Of a stretch of 64,000 nt of DNA, positions 23,694 through 34,099 are shown in pieces. The translations under genes and the position numbers were made by a program. The DNA is from Fonsecaea monophora (taxonomy: Eukaryota; Ascomycota; Eurotiomycetes; Chaetothyriales; Herpotrichiellaceae). Position 1 is the stretch's first letter; each line of letters starts with the position of its first letter. The stretch is from assembly GCF_001642475.1 (NCBI RefSeq), contig NW_019174005.1, forward strand, positions 1-64,000, read 5' to 3'. The notes beneath the pieces are model-generated. The model was given only the letters and a program-made list of their open reading frames with translations. It did no database searches and was not told where the DNA came from.

Positions 23694-25175
23694 TCACAGA
23701 ATCTCTTCCCGCTCTTTGGCATCCACTACACACTTTTCCCAGTCTATGATCCGCAAGACAATTGCCTGCACCGCCGCCAAAACAGCCATTCCGATGGATA
23801 ATCCCGACCAAAGACCTGGCAGTCCCAGCATTGGGGGCCCCAGAGCGAGCACCATAGCCAAGGGTACTCCGATGCAATAGTTGACGGCGAATGTGGCCCA
23901 GCCGCCAATAGCCTGACGTCCCAATCCGCGCATTATGCCATGGATGCAGCAAACCGCAGCATCAAAGATTTGAAAAATTGCGACATATGGAAGTGTCCCT
24001 ACAACAAGCTCTCGAACCTCGCTGGATGTGTTTGCAGTGCTGAAACACGCGATAAGACTGCCAGCGGCGAACGCTAGGGTCATGTCGAACAGGGCGGTTC
24101 CGGAGAAGAAGACGGCGTAGAATTTAGACATTGATTTCGCGGCGCGGACTGAACCTCTCCCTATCAAGTGACCAATTCTGGTGCTTGCCACCACGCTCCC
24201 AGAGAAAGGAATATGCCATATCAACACTGAAGTTGTCGACAGGATCGCTTGGGCTGCCAGGGGTCCCGAGCTCACGGATTTGTTGTCGCCGGTCTTGATG
24301 TATGCAGCACTGAAGTTCAGCAGCTCAAAGGCAAACCACTCCCCCAGTGTCATAACTGCACCCGGGATTGCGAGCTTGATCATAGGCATCCAGTTTTGGA
24401 AAGTGGTCTTGGGGAGAAATCCAGGCCAACACTGATGCGTCTCCGGAAGGTAGAGAGCGACGTACAAGACCAGCAGTAGGGCTCGGAGGTTGTTGCTTAG
24501 GGCCGCTGCAAGCGCAGATCCCATGACTCCTAGACCAAGCTGGAACACCAGAATCCAGTTGAGGACCAGGTTAATCGGTGTGCAGATCAAAAGCACGGCC
24601 AACGACGCAGTGAAGTTTCCCTGGCACTGCAGGAACCGCTTCCCGGCTTCAAACACCACGTATCCAGGCACGCCGACAAGCGATGTCCTCAGGAACGTTC
24701 CGGCCACTGTTGCCAGTTGTGGCTGAGGGATCATCCCGGCCAGGATCCAGGGGGAACAGAGCCACAGCGCACCAATCGGACAAGCTACCAGGAGCAGCAA
24801 CAGGACCATTCTCTGGACGTGCAAGCCGACGGCTTTTCGATTGCCGGCTCCAAAGGCCTGCGCGCACAGCGTATCCAGACTCGTTGCCATGCCCTCGAAG
24901 ACGGCGAAGCCGACAATGTTCATGGTTGTAACTCCCAAGGACACGCCAGCGAGCTCGTCTTCGCCAATGTGGCCGACGACCAACACGATGACCAGGCTGT
25001 AGAAGTATTGCAGCATGTACGTCAAGACCAAGGGCACTGTGTCGGAGATCATTGCCCGTGTTTCGGCTTCCCATGTCGTGGCTGGTTCGAGGCAGATGCT
25101 GCTGTCATTGCTGCCATTGTCCCCTTCCTCTGATGAGGCTTGGTCTGATTGGAGGAGTGGTGCAGTCTCGAGCAT
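23694..25175 (-). CDS. MATE-family multidrug/toxin efflux transporter
   Basis: Integral membrane antiporter of 493 residues, exporting organic cations or other small molecules in exchange for H+ or Na+. I chose ATG 25175 (MLETAPLLQ) since the frame upstream has no ATG. The acidic cytosolic N-terminus is followed by twelve hydrophobic segments arranged as two repeats. The first has MISDTVPLVLTYMLQYFYSLV, VVGHIGEDELAGVSLG and EGMATSLDTLCAQAFGAG; the second has KLAIPGAVMTLGEWFAFELL and RIGHLIGRGS. These are the family signatures of fungal MATE proteins related to yeast Erc1. The gene is intronless. Substrate unknown; vacuolar or plasma-membrane location cannot be told from sequence. Confidence 0.92.
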   Translation of the reverse strand: MLETAPLLQSDQASSEEGDNGSNDSSICLEPATTWEAETRAMISDTVPLVLTYMLQYFYSLVIVLVVGHIGEDELAGVSLGVTTMNIVGFAVFEGMATSLDTLCAQAFGAGNRKAVGLHVQRMVLLLLLVACPIGALWLCSPWILAGMIPQPQLATVAGTFLRTSLVGVPGYVVFEAGKRFLQCQGNFTASLAVLLICTPINLVLNWILVFQLGLGVMGSALAAALSNNLRALLLVLYVALYLPETHQCWPGFLPKTTFQNWMPMIKLAIPGAVMTLGEWFAFELLNFSAAYIKTGDNKSVSSGPLAAQAILSTTSVLIWHIPFSGSVVASTRIGHLIGRGSVRAAKSMSKFYAVFFSGTALFDMTLAFAAGSLIACFSTANTSSEVRELVVGTLPYVAIFQIFDAAVCCIHGIMRGLGRQAIGGWATFAVNYCIGVPLAMVLALGPPMLGLPGLWSGLSIGMAVLAAVQAIVLRIIDWEKCVVDAKEREEIL

Positions 25176-26013
25176 CTCGCAGCACCAGTTGGCAAAGAGA
25201 GACTTGTTGAACGACACACCCGCGGATGTCTAGGAATTTACTGTACGAGGCACTGCAATGGGTAAATGTCCCTTCTATCATGACTAACCTTGGATATTTC
25301 AAAGGGAAGAAGTCGATTCCTCCACCGCCTGATGAAACCTTGACCGCAACAGCTTGAGTAGGAGTTCGATTTGACGCACAGGTGCACCCAGGTTCAGACT
25401 AGGTGGTGGATTGTGCGCTAGTTATCCTGCAACCCACTGGTCCTTGCCACTTGCAACGGCACTGTGGAGATATAGAGCCAGGATTAACCGACCGGACTCT
25501 TCCTTAGGCTCCTTTCCAGGCCGCGGCCCTCCAGACCGTCTAACGGGGATCCTCTAGCTACTTGAATGAGGCGTCAGCTAGTTGGAAACGGAAAGCTCCG
25601 TGTCCTCTTTCGCTTGGGCAAACTGCACTTGCCCATGCCAGTACTCGTTCTTGGACTTATGGACTTGGATCGTCGAGTCGTGTGATCGCTCAGGCTCTCG
25701 CCTATTCGAGAAGTCGTCCGCTACGCCTGTGGGCGCCTAGCAGAACCTCCACAGAATCCTGCGGGCGACTGAGATTTTATGCCAAAAACTCCTCCTCCCT
25801 CAAGGGCTGTCGTCCCTATACGAGGTACTTGGACGGTGTTGACATGGTCTGTCAATGATATTCATGCAAAGATATGTCACATCTCCCTCCTCCATGCTAT
25901 GCCATACTTTTATCCAGCGATCGAACTGATAGTAGGTAGCAATAGGCTCTTCGGGGGGCCCGATATTCCCCTTCCAAGGCCAACGGGAGGCGCCGAAACT
26001 CTGCGCTGTGGGT
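25176..26013. other. Intergenic, no gene seen
   Basis: Spacer between two minus-strand membrane-protein genes. It should carry the MATE promoter at its low-coordinate side and the 3' end of the rhodopsin-like gene at the other. Nothing else is supported. Confidence 0.5.
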
Positions 26014-27377
26014 CTAGTAAGAATGCTGAGCCTCGCTGTTGATGGAAATTCGAGATTGCCCATCCGACCCGGCAGCATTGTGTGCGGCCATCATGTCCTC
26101 GTACCCGACCTCGTATGCTACAGTCCTCATGATGGCATTTTCTGTCAGGCTCCTCTGGCTCTCACTGCGTACAGGAACGTCCTTCATGTCAGAGTGGCTC
26201 CGGACATTACTCGAGACTTGTGCGGAATGTTGCCCACTGACCGCTTTCATCTGTTTTGTAGGCCACTCTCTCGACGAGGCGGTGGTGTTGTTCTGGCTCC
26301 TATTGGCCGTCCGCTTCATTGTGAAACGCTGCGTGACGGCCGTGGCAATCTTAGATCGGAGCCCCTGAGAGCTGTTGTCGACGGTCGTCTGGTACTGGGC
26401 AGGGACGGTGAAGAACGAGGTGCCGGATTTGAACATGTCGAGGACTGTTTTCAAACTCGGGATGCACGCCGTGAGGATAGACAGGTTCATCACCAGTTGG
26501 CTCCAGATGGCCGGGCCGACCATGTTCCAGCTCCTGTCGTCGGATTCGTACAATTTGCGATACTCGACAAGCTGGACGATGATGAAAATGGGGACACTGT
26601 CTTGACATATCAGTGCGACGTTCTTTTCAAAGTTCTGGGAACATTTTTTTGGCACATACATGATTCGAGAGGCGAACAAGGTCACGACCTGCCATTTTCT
26701 GGTCGTGTTTGTCTGCACCCACCACATCATGGCCGACGGGATGGCGACCAGGGCCAGGTCTGTCAGGATGTTCACGATCCCTAGGAAGAGCGAGAGCGCC
26801 TCCTGATCGATGCATTTTCCGTCCTCGAATATCCACGGCTGTGGTAGTTTGCACTGAAAGGCGATGGCAAAGACCCCGGAGACTGTCCAGCCAGAGATGA
26901 TAGCCAGCAGGGCGTAACAAGAGCGTTGAATTCGTCGCTGTGGCGCTATCGCCATGACAAAAGAGACGACGGATGCTTTTGCGAAGCAGCAGGTGATGAC
27001 GAAAAGCATCTGGGCTGCGTATGTATACTGTACCTCTGTCAGCAGATCCATCCTCTACGGGAGAGGGAGGAAAGACATGGTCACAACATAACTCGTGAGA
27101 AGGAGGCAAACTGGTCGTAGGACACGGCATCATGGTGTTGCCCTAAGCCATGCTTGCAGGCAGCGATGACACAGGTGGTTTGCACGAGTGCAGTGATTGT
27201 CGATGCGACGATCAGCCAGTCGTATATTTTCATAAACGTGAGGTGAAGCTTGGACACGACCTTGGACACGACGGCCATAATCGAGTATATCAGAAACACC
27301 GTGGCCGTCACCACAACCCACGGCGCATGGTTGTCGGGGGAGATCTGAAAGAAAGCAGGAGACTCTTGATCCGCCAT
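26014..27377 (-). CDS. Rhodopsin-domain integral membrane protein
   Basis: Fungal seven-helix membrane protein of the Pth11-like/SAT4 type (fungal rhodopsin domain), 420 residues. Three exons on the minus strand: 27377-27093, 27054-26660 and 26596-26014. Introns are 38 and 63 bases and all phases agree. Helix 1 is WVVVTATVFLIYSIMAVV. Further helices contain IYDWLIVASTITALV, MLFVITCCFAKASVV, CYALLAIISGWTVSGVFAIAF, LFLGIVNILTDLALVAIPSAMMW and FIIVQLVEY. The family's Cys in QCKLPQPW and the conserved W-Q/VVTLFASRI are present. The last ~130 residues are a Ser/Thr/Asn-rich cytosolic tail. Pth11-type members sense surfaces or signals through G proteins. A CFEM domain is absent, so a receptor role is only inferred. 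Confidence 0.85.
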
Positions 27378-28942
27378 CCTGACTGCTGCCGTGGTAGGGT
27401 GTGGACGAAGCGCAGAGACGAGGATCGAACAGTATCAAGAAAGAAACCCCAGAGTTGACAAAGGCACGCAGACAGTGGGCATCTGGCGTCTGTTTATTCC
27501 CCGACAATAAGCAGGGCAAGGTGGTGGTGATCGACCTGGCCAGGCTTTGCATGGCTGGCCACCTGGCTAAGCTGTCCTATGGCTATACTTGATCCGAATT
27601 GGGGCTCCCCCCAACCAGCATGCCGCTCCTGAGGCTGCCCTGTGGTATCAGGATTCCACCACGGCTCGTGTTTGCAGGGGGATGAAGCCGAGCATGTCTG
27701 CGTTTGTCCAGGGGACCAGCAGCCCAGCCGCCACAATCCAACTACTAGGCTTCCCCAGAGACAAGCAACACGAAATAAAGTACTTTGTTCACGTTTGGAT
27801 CATGTATCTTCTTCTGGGAATGCTTTTTTTTTCCTCCATTGTCCTCCGAGATTGAGCATGTCCCATCCTTCCTCAGGACAAAAGGCGATCTGGGGAGCTT
27901 GGAACTGCTGAGAACGTGGCGTGTTCAACAGATTGTTGCGTCTGTGTGTCCTCTCATAATCCATGGAGATGATCTCAGGCCAATTACCGGAAAACTCCAA
28001 CCAAAATGAGCAAGGCAAGGCAGCCCAGAACAGAAGGATCTACACAAGAGCCAGGGTGGGAGACAAGAGCCCTGCAAGTTTGGCACTTAGCTAGAAGTCT
28101 TGTAAAGTCGGAAGCGGGTTCCCCGCTACCAGTAAGAAACATGGGTGAGGGTTGAGGCTTGGACTTTCGCTACACCAAGAATCGACCAAGGAATATCGGT
28201 CGCTGGGGAGGCTGAAGACAATCCCTCGAATCGGTCAATGTGTCCGTCAATGGATGGCGATATGGAGAAGTGTCATTTGACCGTCATTCTATCCATATCG
28301 CACATGATCACCACATTAAATGAGCAAATTTCCGTCCGTCATTTGAAGATCCTACCCTTTGTCCCCGCCCCAACATCTTCGCCTGGCAATCCTCCCATCC
28401 GAAACTTCCAACCCCCTGTAATCACACGTTTAAGTATTCGTCTAGGTGCATCAATTGTGGCAAGGACGAACCCTGCTCGGCAATGCATCTCCTTTGACAA
28501 AAAAAACCCATGTTTGCCGTTGGCTGGATAGCTGCTTCGTCCACGCCGTCCAAACATCCACTGGGGCGGGATGTGTATCACCCATTGACAACGTGCAGCC
28601 GGGAGGACGCCGCTCCCGATGGGCCAGGCTATCGCCGCCGCTGCTGGGCTGAGTTCCTGTTCGTCAAAGACTAGAGGGTTCGCTAAGAGAAATGGCCCAT
28701 TGTTGACCTCGATAGAGTCGGCCTCGAACACATGGGACTAACCACGCTCTTCTCCACGACCCTTTCTGTGCACGTTTTTCTCTTTCTCTCTCTCTCTCTT
28801 TTCCCTCTCTCCCTCTCTCTTCCTTCTTCAGCCTTGTAAAAGGTCATTTCTCTGATTCCTCATCCCAGCTCTTGTTTCCCAATCAAGACCTGTCCCACGA
28901 TATATCTTTTCCCCAAACTAACCTTTGGGAAATATACCTACC
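27378..28942. other. Divergent intergenic region
   Basis: Head-to-head spacer of about 1.6 kb between the rhodopsin-like gene and the APC permease. No gene is supported. The permease side ends in a long pyrimidine tract (28778-28830). Confidence 0.55.
28778..28830 (+). promoter_or_regulatory. CT-rich tract before permease gene
   Basis: About 50 bases of nearly pure C/T, including a long (CT)n run, end about 115 bases before the ATG. Such tracts are common near transcription starts of strongly expressed filamentous-fungal genes. The function is inferred from position only. Confidence 0.5.
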
Positions 28943-30618
28943 ATGTCCGACCACAGCGAAGCTTACGAACTGCATAAAGTGGACAAAGATGTGCAGTTGA
29001 CGGTCAATCGTTTTGCAAACCATAAAACCAGTGATCATGCGGAATCAGGTTATGGCGCAGCCTCGAACGTGGGCGGAAATGGACAAACGATCGAGAGCGT
29101 GACAAGAGTTCGGAGGTTGTTCAGCTTCTCTCAGATCTTTGCCTTTTCTTTGACCTTTATGAGCACGTGGGAAGGAATGAATACGTGAGTGTCCTCGTAT
29201 AAGCAGATTAATCGCGTGGGTAAAAGCTGACCAGCGACAGGAATATGTTTTTTGCTCTTTACAACGGAGGTCCGCAGACGTTTGCCTGGAGCGTCGTGAT
29301 TGTCTATTTTGGGGCCATCGCACAAGCAGCATCCATCGCCGAGATGGCATCAACAATTCCTATTGCAGGCGCCCAGTACCACTGGACATACAACCTCGCG
29401 CCGTCGAACATGAAAAGATTCATCACCTGGATGCAGGGCTGGATGACGTGGTTTGGATGGGTTTCTTTGCTCGCCGGCATCGCAAATATTACCGCCATCA
29501 TTCTGCAGCAGTTGGCGATGCTCAATCATCCCAGCTACGTCCCCGAGACCTGGCACATCACGCTGATCATGATCGCCATCCTGCTTGTCCAGGGTCTGAT
29601 CAATTCTTTTGGCACGACCTTTGCTGTGGTGCCCTGGCTTGAGCTTGTGGCGGGAATATTGCACGTCTGTCTGTTTGTCCTGTTTCTGGTTGTGTTGGTT
29701 GTCATGGGCAGCCGCCACAGCGCCGAGTTCATCTTCTTGGAACGGTCCATATCCTCAGGCTGGACGGACACGTATATTGCGTGGAATCTGGGTATGCTCA
29801 CCTGTGCGTGGAGTTTCACTGGATTTGACGACTCGTGCCATCTCAGTGAGGAAACAAAGAAGGCTCCTCAGGCGGTGCCACGAGCAACATTCTGGTCGAT
29901 CGCCTTGAACGGTGTCCTTGCATACGCCATGGTGATTGCCATCCTCAGTGCCATGGGACCCATCGACGAAGTGCTCAACTCTGGTTTCCCCATCATCACC
30001 ATCCTCCTCCGCGTTACTGGATCTGTCAAAGCGACCACCGCGATGGTCTGCGGACTTTTTGTCATTTCGTTCTGTGTCAACATTGCGTCCATCGCCTCGG
30101 TGTCGCGACTGACTTGGGCTTGGTCCCGGGATGGTGGCTTACCCCGATGGTTTGCGCTTGTGGACTCGACCCACCACGTGCCAATACGATCGATCTGGCT
30201 CTCGCTTGTCGTTGTCATGCTGCTGTCGCTCCTCAACATCGGCTCCACAACCGCCTTTGGAGCCATCACGGCACTGTCCTCGCTAGCATTATACTTTTCG
30301 TACGGCACTGCCATATCAGCAATGTTGTTGGCGCGGTGGACATCGTCGCACGGAGGCAAACCTCTAGAGCTGGGCGGATGGAACTTGGGCCGGTACGGAG
30401 TCTACATCAACAGCTTCGCGCTCGTCTACACGCTGTACATCATGGTGTTCCTGCCGATTCCGAGCACGCTACCCGTGACGGCCTCGAACATGAACTACGC
30501 GGGACCCATCTTCCTGTTTGTGTTTTTCTTCGCCATCGCCTTGTGGTTCCTGCGCGCGCGGAAGCACTGGCCCGGTCCGAACGTCGCCGTCATCGATTTT
30601 GTCAAGGCGCAGGAATGA
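28943..30618 (+). CDS. APC-superfamily amino acid/choline/GABA permease
   Basis: Plasma-membrane permease of 539 residues in two exons, 28943-29184 and 29241-30618; the donor GTGAGT and acceptor GACAG keep the frame. ATG 28943 has a CCATGT context. A hydrophilic N-terminus of ~60 residues is followed by RVRRLFSFSQIFAFSLTFMS and about twelve membrane helices. It has the fungal APC signatures STWEGMN, AEMASTIPIAGAQYHWTY, GWMTWFGW and FTGFDDSCHLSEE (the TGFD..H.SEE motif of the UGA4/HNM1-like branch) and the late helix motif PLELGGWNLGRYG. The branch includes GABA, choline, polyamine and biotin carriers; the substrate cannot be fixed. Its sequence is best seen as a nitrogen-source uptake carrier. 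Confidence 0.9.
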
Positions 30619-31220
30619 ACATGTTAGTAAGGGCGGGGAGGAGAGAGGTCGTGCGGATTTCCGCTAGCGGTCTGTTATGTCCCCTCCAGCCACTGGCTGT
30701 GTATATGAAACGGCGAGATGTATATACCTAGATAGCCAACGTCGATCCCCAGATCTTTGACCAAATTCTACCTGTGCAGAAATCTATACACAGACATCCG
30801 CTGCGATATTAACGTCGGTTTTTTGGGGGAGAAAAAGCCGAGTCCGTATAAAACTCGGATGACCTTGGTCATTTGTGTTCCACGCAACTCGGTACTCGTA
30901 GGTAGATGGCTCTAAAGTCATTGAAGAGCCCTCGTTAATTTAAAGAACATTAAGGTGGGTGGACAAGGAGATTGCGAAAGTCTATTATCAGTGGCACCAG
31001 GTGGATTTGTCCATATGGCAAGCGCGCAAGGCGATTTAACCAAAAGAGGTTAGTGAGTTCTCGGCTCACTTTCCTTCTACCCAATAATTTTCGAATCGAA
31101 AATTATTTCATGTTTTTTTTCCCAAGCGCAGTGGAAACCCAGACGTCGGACCACCACACCAGCAATATCTCTCGAGTTCTAACCCTCTCTCACCGGCCTG
31201 TCGATCCCATATCCTCCGCC
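30619..31220. other. Intergenic, MRT4 upstream region
   Basis: Contains a CTCGGTACTCGTAGGTAG motif at 30889-30906 of the kind that is frequent in the 14-19 kb desert, and the perfect inverted repeat at 31083-31107. No gene. Confidence 0.5.
31083..31107. promoter_or_regulatory. Perfect 12-bp inverted repeat with CCAAT
   Basis: AATAATTTTCGA, one central A, then TCGAAAATTATT: two perfect 12-base arms about 115 bases before the MRT4 ATG, with CCAAT overlapping its left edge. The left arm with its flank also occurs upstream of PHS1 (21679-21692). It may be a binding site for a dimeric factor; this is inference. Confidence 0.55.
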
Positions 31221-31973
31221 ATGCCTCCGTCGAAGCGCAACAGAGTCGTCCCGACGTCCAAGGTGCGGAAAAACAGAAAAGAGCTGGTCCGCCGACTCGC
31301 TGCAAATGTGCAGGACGCCGCCGAAAAGTACTCGTACATCTGGGTGTTTGACGTCCAAAACACCCGCAACAACTTCCTGAAGCAGGTCAGAGCGGACTTT
31401 GGTGACTCGAGGATCATGATGGGGAAGACCAAGGTCTTGATGGTGGGACTGGGACAGACGGAGGAGACTGAGTGCGTGCCCGGGGTGCGTGCGCTGGCTC
31501 CGTATGTCAAGGGGGAGGTCGGGCTGCTCTTCACAGATCAAGAACCCGAGAAGATTGAAGAATATTTTGCAGATTGGTTGAATCAGGACTTTGCCAGGAG
31601 TGGCAACGTCGCCACCCGGGACGTCAGGATACCCCCCGGGGAGATTCATACTCAGTACGGCGTCGAAGGCGGTGAGGATGATCCCCTGCCCGTCCAGATC
31701 GAACCGACGCTTCGAAAACTAGGGATACCCACTCGTCTCGTCAAGGGCAAGGTCGTGTTGGAAGAGCACCCGGATGGGTCGATGGACGAGGAAGAGGGGT
31801 ACCTTGTCTGCAAGGAGGGGGATACGCTCGACTCACGACAGACGTCCATCTTGAAGATCCTGGGTGTGCGCATGTCGGAGTTCAGAATCGGGTTGAGGGC
31901 AGTATTTGACAAGAGCACGTCGACGGTGCGGGAACTCGGGGCTATGGAGGTTGACGACACCAAGGTTTCGTGA
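31221..31973 (+). CDS. MRT4: Ribosome assembly factor MRT4 (mRNA turnover 4)
   Basis: Nucleolar 60S assembly factor that holds the P0 site on 25S rRNA until stalk protein P0 replaces it. The intronless gene encodes 250 residues, close to the family's usual ~236-250. ATG 31221 starts MPPSKRNRVVPTSK; the upstream in-frame sequence is AT-rich leader. The L10/P0-like domain shows FDVQNTRNNFLKQVRADF, SRIMMGKTKVLMVGLG, the insertion-domain segment GLLFTDQEPEKI, and the C-terminal IPTRLVKGKVVLEE and CKEGDTLDSRQTSILKILG, all typical. The acidic P0 stalk tail is absent, which separates MRT4 from P0. Confidence 0.93.
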   Translation: MPPSKRNRVVPTSKVRKNRKELVRRLAANVQDAAEKYSYIWVFDVQNTRNNFLKQVRADFGDSRIMMGKTKVLMVGLGQTEETECVPGVRALAPYVKGEVGLLFTDQEPEKIEEYFADWLNQDFARSGNVATRDVRIPPGEIHTQYGVEGGEDDPLPVQIEPTLRKLGIPTRLVKGKVVLEEHPDGSMDEEEGYLVCKEGDTLDSRQTSILKILGVRMSEFRIGLRAVFDKSTSTVRELGAMEVDDTKVS

Positions 31974-32872
31974 GGCTCTCTGGACTTTGCTGCGACTTGA
32001 CCAGGTTCTCACCAATTTGCATCTGGAGCGGCTCAGGATGCACTCACAAGATGCACTCTTGTACTCCTGTGCACCTGCGAACTACTGGATATCACACCTT
32101 TCGTCACCGAGAAGGCCAATCTAAATGTCGACTTGGCGAAGTCTTCGACCATCCAGGGAACTACCATTGCATGACTGATCCACTGGTTATCTTTGTAGAT
32201 ACTGCTCCCATGCTGCTGGCTGTCATCCAGCACGGACCTTCAAAATCTGGGTGTCGAGCTTCTGCGATATGTCGCCTGCACTTTGTCATCCGACAGACAA
32301 CCGCAACCGCACACGTTCAAGACAATCGCCACTTAGCGGTGATGTGAAAATACATCCGATGCTCAACCTCTGCAAATATCATCTTCAGAACGAAGGAACT
32401 GTGTTCGGACTTTCGCGCAGGGTACAGCATTTGCCGATGCTTGTCAGCCTTGGCCAGGCTATATATCCCAGAACACTTGCCGAGGAAGCCACCCGCGTCA
32501 CACCGCCAAGCAGTGACATTGTGCATGGGTCAGCATATCATTTCCCAAATTTGTCCATATTGGCGAATGGAGAGGGAGAGGGACCAGGGAAGATGCGGGG
32601 ACGAATAGAGAGAAACCTGTATGTTTGTTTAAACCTGGACCATTTCTCCTCCCTGCCTGTGTCGGATTTGGACGTTGGAGCTTTCTGCTTTTCTACCTCG
32701 TCTCCGAGCAGCATAACAAACAGGCAAGGTCTTCAGTGTCTCCCTCCTCCTACAATTCAAAACAAGTGCCCCAAGATGGTGAACCTCACTCAAGTAAGTA
32801 ATCGCTGGCATGTTCGTTGTGACTGCCTCAAGTAATCTAGACATTTGAATGAATGAACGAATGACAAGTACC
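31974..32872. other. Intergenic, upstream of aldolase
   Basis: No supported gene. An open frame at 32251-32835 has poor codon character. A short ATG frame at 32776 followed by GTAAGT could be a leader exon, but no acceptor keeps it in frame with the aldolase. Confidence 0.5.
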
Positions 32873-33736
32873 ATGTCGTCCGACCAGATCCAGCGCGATC
32901 TCATCTCGGCGAACCACATCTTGCATTTCACGTCGGTGCTCGACGCCTACGGGCACATTTCTGCGCGGCACCCGCTCGACGCGTCGACGTACCTCATGTC
33001 CGCCAACATAGCGCCCGCGCTGGTCAGCAACGCCAGCGACCTCGTGCAGTATCGCGTGAACGACTCGATGGCCGTCGACCCGGACGCGCCCAGGGGGTAC
33101 ATCGAGCGGTACATCCACGGGGAGATGTACAGGCGGTTTCCGGACGTCGGGTGCGTGATCCACAGCCACAGCGAGGACGTGCTGCCGTACGCCATCGCCG
33201 GAGTCCCGCTGCGCGCCGTGTACCACATGGCGGGCTTCCTCGGACCGGGGCCCGCCCCGCTGTACGACGTCGAGGAGTCCTACAACGCCACCGAGCCGCA
33301 CGACCTGCTGATCCGCACGCCGAAGCTCGGCCAAGATCTGGCCAGGACGTTTGTCTCGGCGACAAACGCGTCCGCCACCACGCCCGATTACACCGTCGTG
33401 CTGATGCGGCGCCACGGCTTCACCACCGCCGCGGCCGATATCCAGACGGCGGTCTTCCAAGCCATCTTCACGCAGTCCAACGCCAAGGCGCAGACGACGG
33501 CGACGCTGCTCCGAGGCGCCTTTGCCGGCCTGCCGGGCGACGAGGCCAGAGCGTGGACCGGCGGCGGCGGTTCTGGCGGTAGCAACGGGGAGACAAGTGC
33601 CTTTGAGCCCCTGACCGCCCAGCAAGCGCGGGACTGCGAGGTTTCGATCGGTGCGACCTCGGACCGGCCGTGGGGGCTGTGGCTGAAGGAGGTTGAGAAT
33701 GATAGCTTGTACACCAATAACGTGGTGCTGGAGTGA
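32873..33736 (+). CDS. Class II aldolase/adducin-domain protein
   Basis: Zinc-dependent class II aldolase/epimerase-like enzyme of 287 residues, intronless. In-frame ATGs also occur at 32849 and 32861; I prefer 32873 for its ACCATGT context. The metal ligands are visible: HSHSED (His97, His99) and MRRHGF (His181). Other typical segments are NHILHFTSVLDAYGHISARHP and RFPDVGCVIHSHS. Members of this fold cleave or epimerise sugar phosphates or decarboxylate small acids; the substrate here is unknown. A Gly/Ser linker TGGGGSGGSNG lies near residue 225. The gene is much richer in G+C than its neighbours, with C/G-ending codons. Confidence 0.85.
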   Translation: MSSDQIQRDLISANHILHFTSVLDAYGHISARHPLDASTYLMSANIAPALVSNASDLVQYRVNDSMAVDPDAPRGYIERYIHGEMYRRFPDVGCVIHSHSEDVLPYAIAGVPLRAVYHMAGFLGPGPAPLYDVEESYNATEPHDLLIRTPKLGQDLARTFVSATNASATTPDYTVVLMRRHGFTTAAADIQTAVFQAIFTQSNAKAQTTATLLRGAFAGLPGDEARAWTGGGGSGGSNGETSAFEPLTAQQARDCEVSIGATSDRPWGLWLKEVENDSLYTNNVVLE

Positions 33737-34099
33737 TTCACGATGTAGCCTTTGTATATCTCGGTCGTTTAAATGGCTTGATCGACCACTGACTCTCTTA
33801 TCGACCGCTCCCTCCCAATTTGAAATAGTCTGGTGTGCTACGGACAAGGGGAAAATTGTCGTCACTGGGTTCGAATTACGACACCACTACAATACTGTCA
33901 CGGACAAGCCCGGGCTCCAGCCTTGAATCGGTTACTAGAAGAAGAAGAGAATGATGCTGGCCGAGGCAATACACTTGTCGCGGGAAGCAATTGCACTGGC
34001 GCCGAAGGGACGTAATGAATGTCCTACCCGAGGCTGAAAGTCAGGTTTAGACCGACAGCGAGGTCGCCGTGTTGTCTAAAGGCAGCCTCGTTGAGCATC
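33737..34099. other. Tail-to-tail spacer
   Basis: Spacer between the 3' ends of the aldolase and RelA/SpoT-domain genes. No gene and no obvious repeat. Confidence 0.5.

Noticed and set aside
26008..26784. Plus-strand frame of 258 residues
   Set aside because: Antisense of the rhodopsin-domain gene, whose helices and splice phases are clear.
32251..32835. Frame of 194 residues upstream of the aldolase
   Set aside because: No recognisable domain, odd composition, and no way to splice it in frame to the aldolase.
32837..33865. Minus-strand frame of 342 residues over the aldolase
   Set aside because: Same G+C effect; it has an Arg/Gly/His-rich composition without domain.
33860..33890. GGTTCGAATT resembling a tRNA B box
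   Set aside because: No A box at the right distance and no cloverleaf can be drawn; no tRNA gene is supported anywhere in the window.
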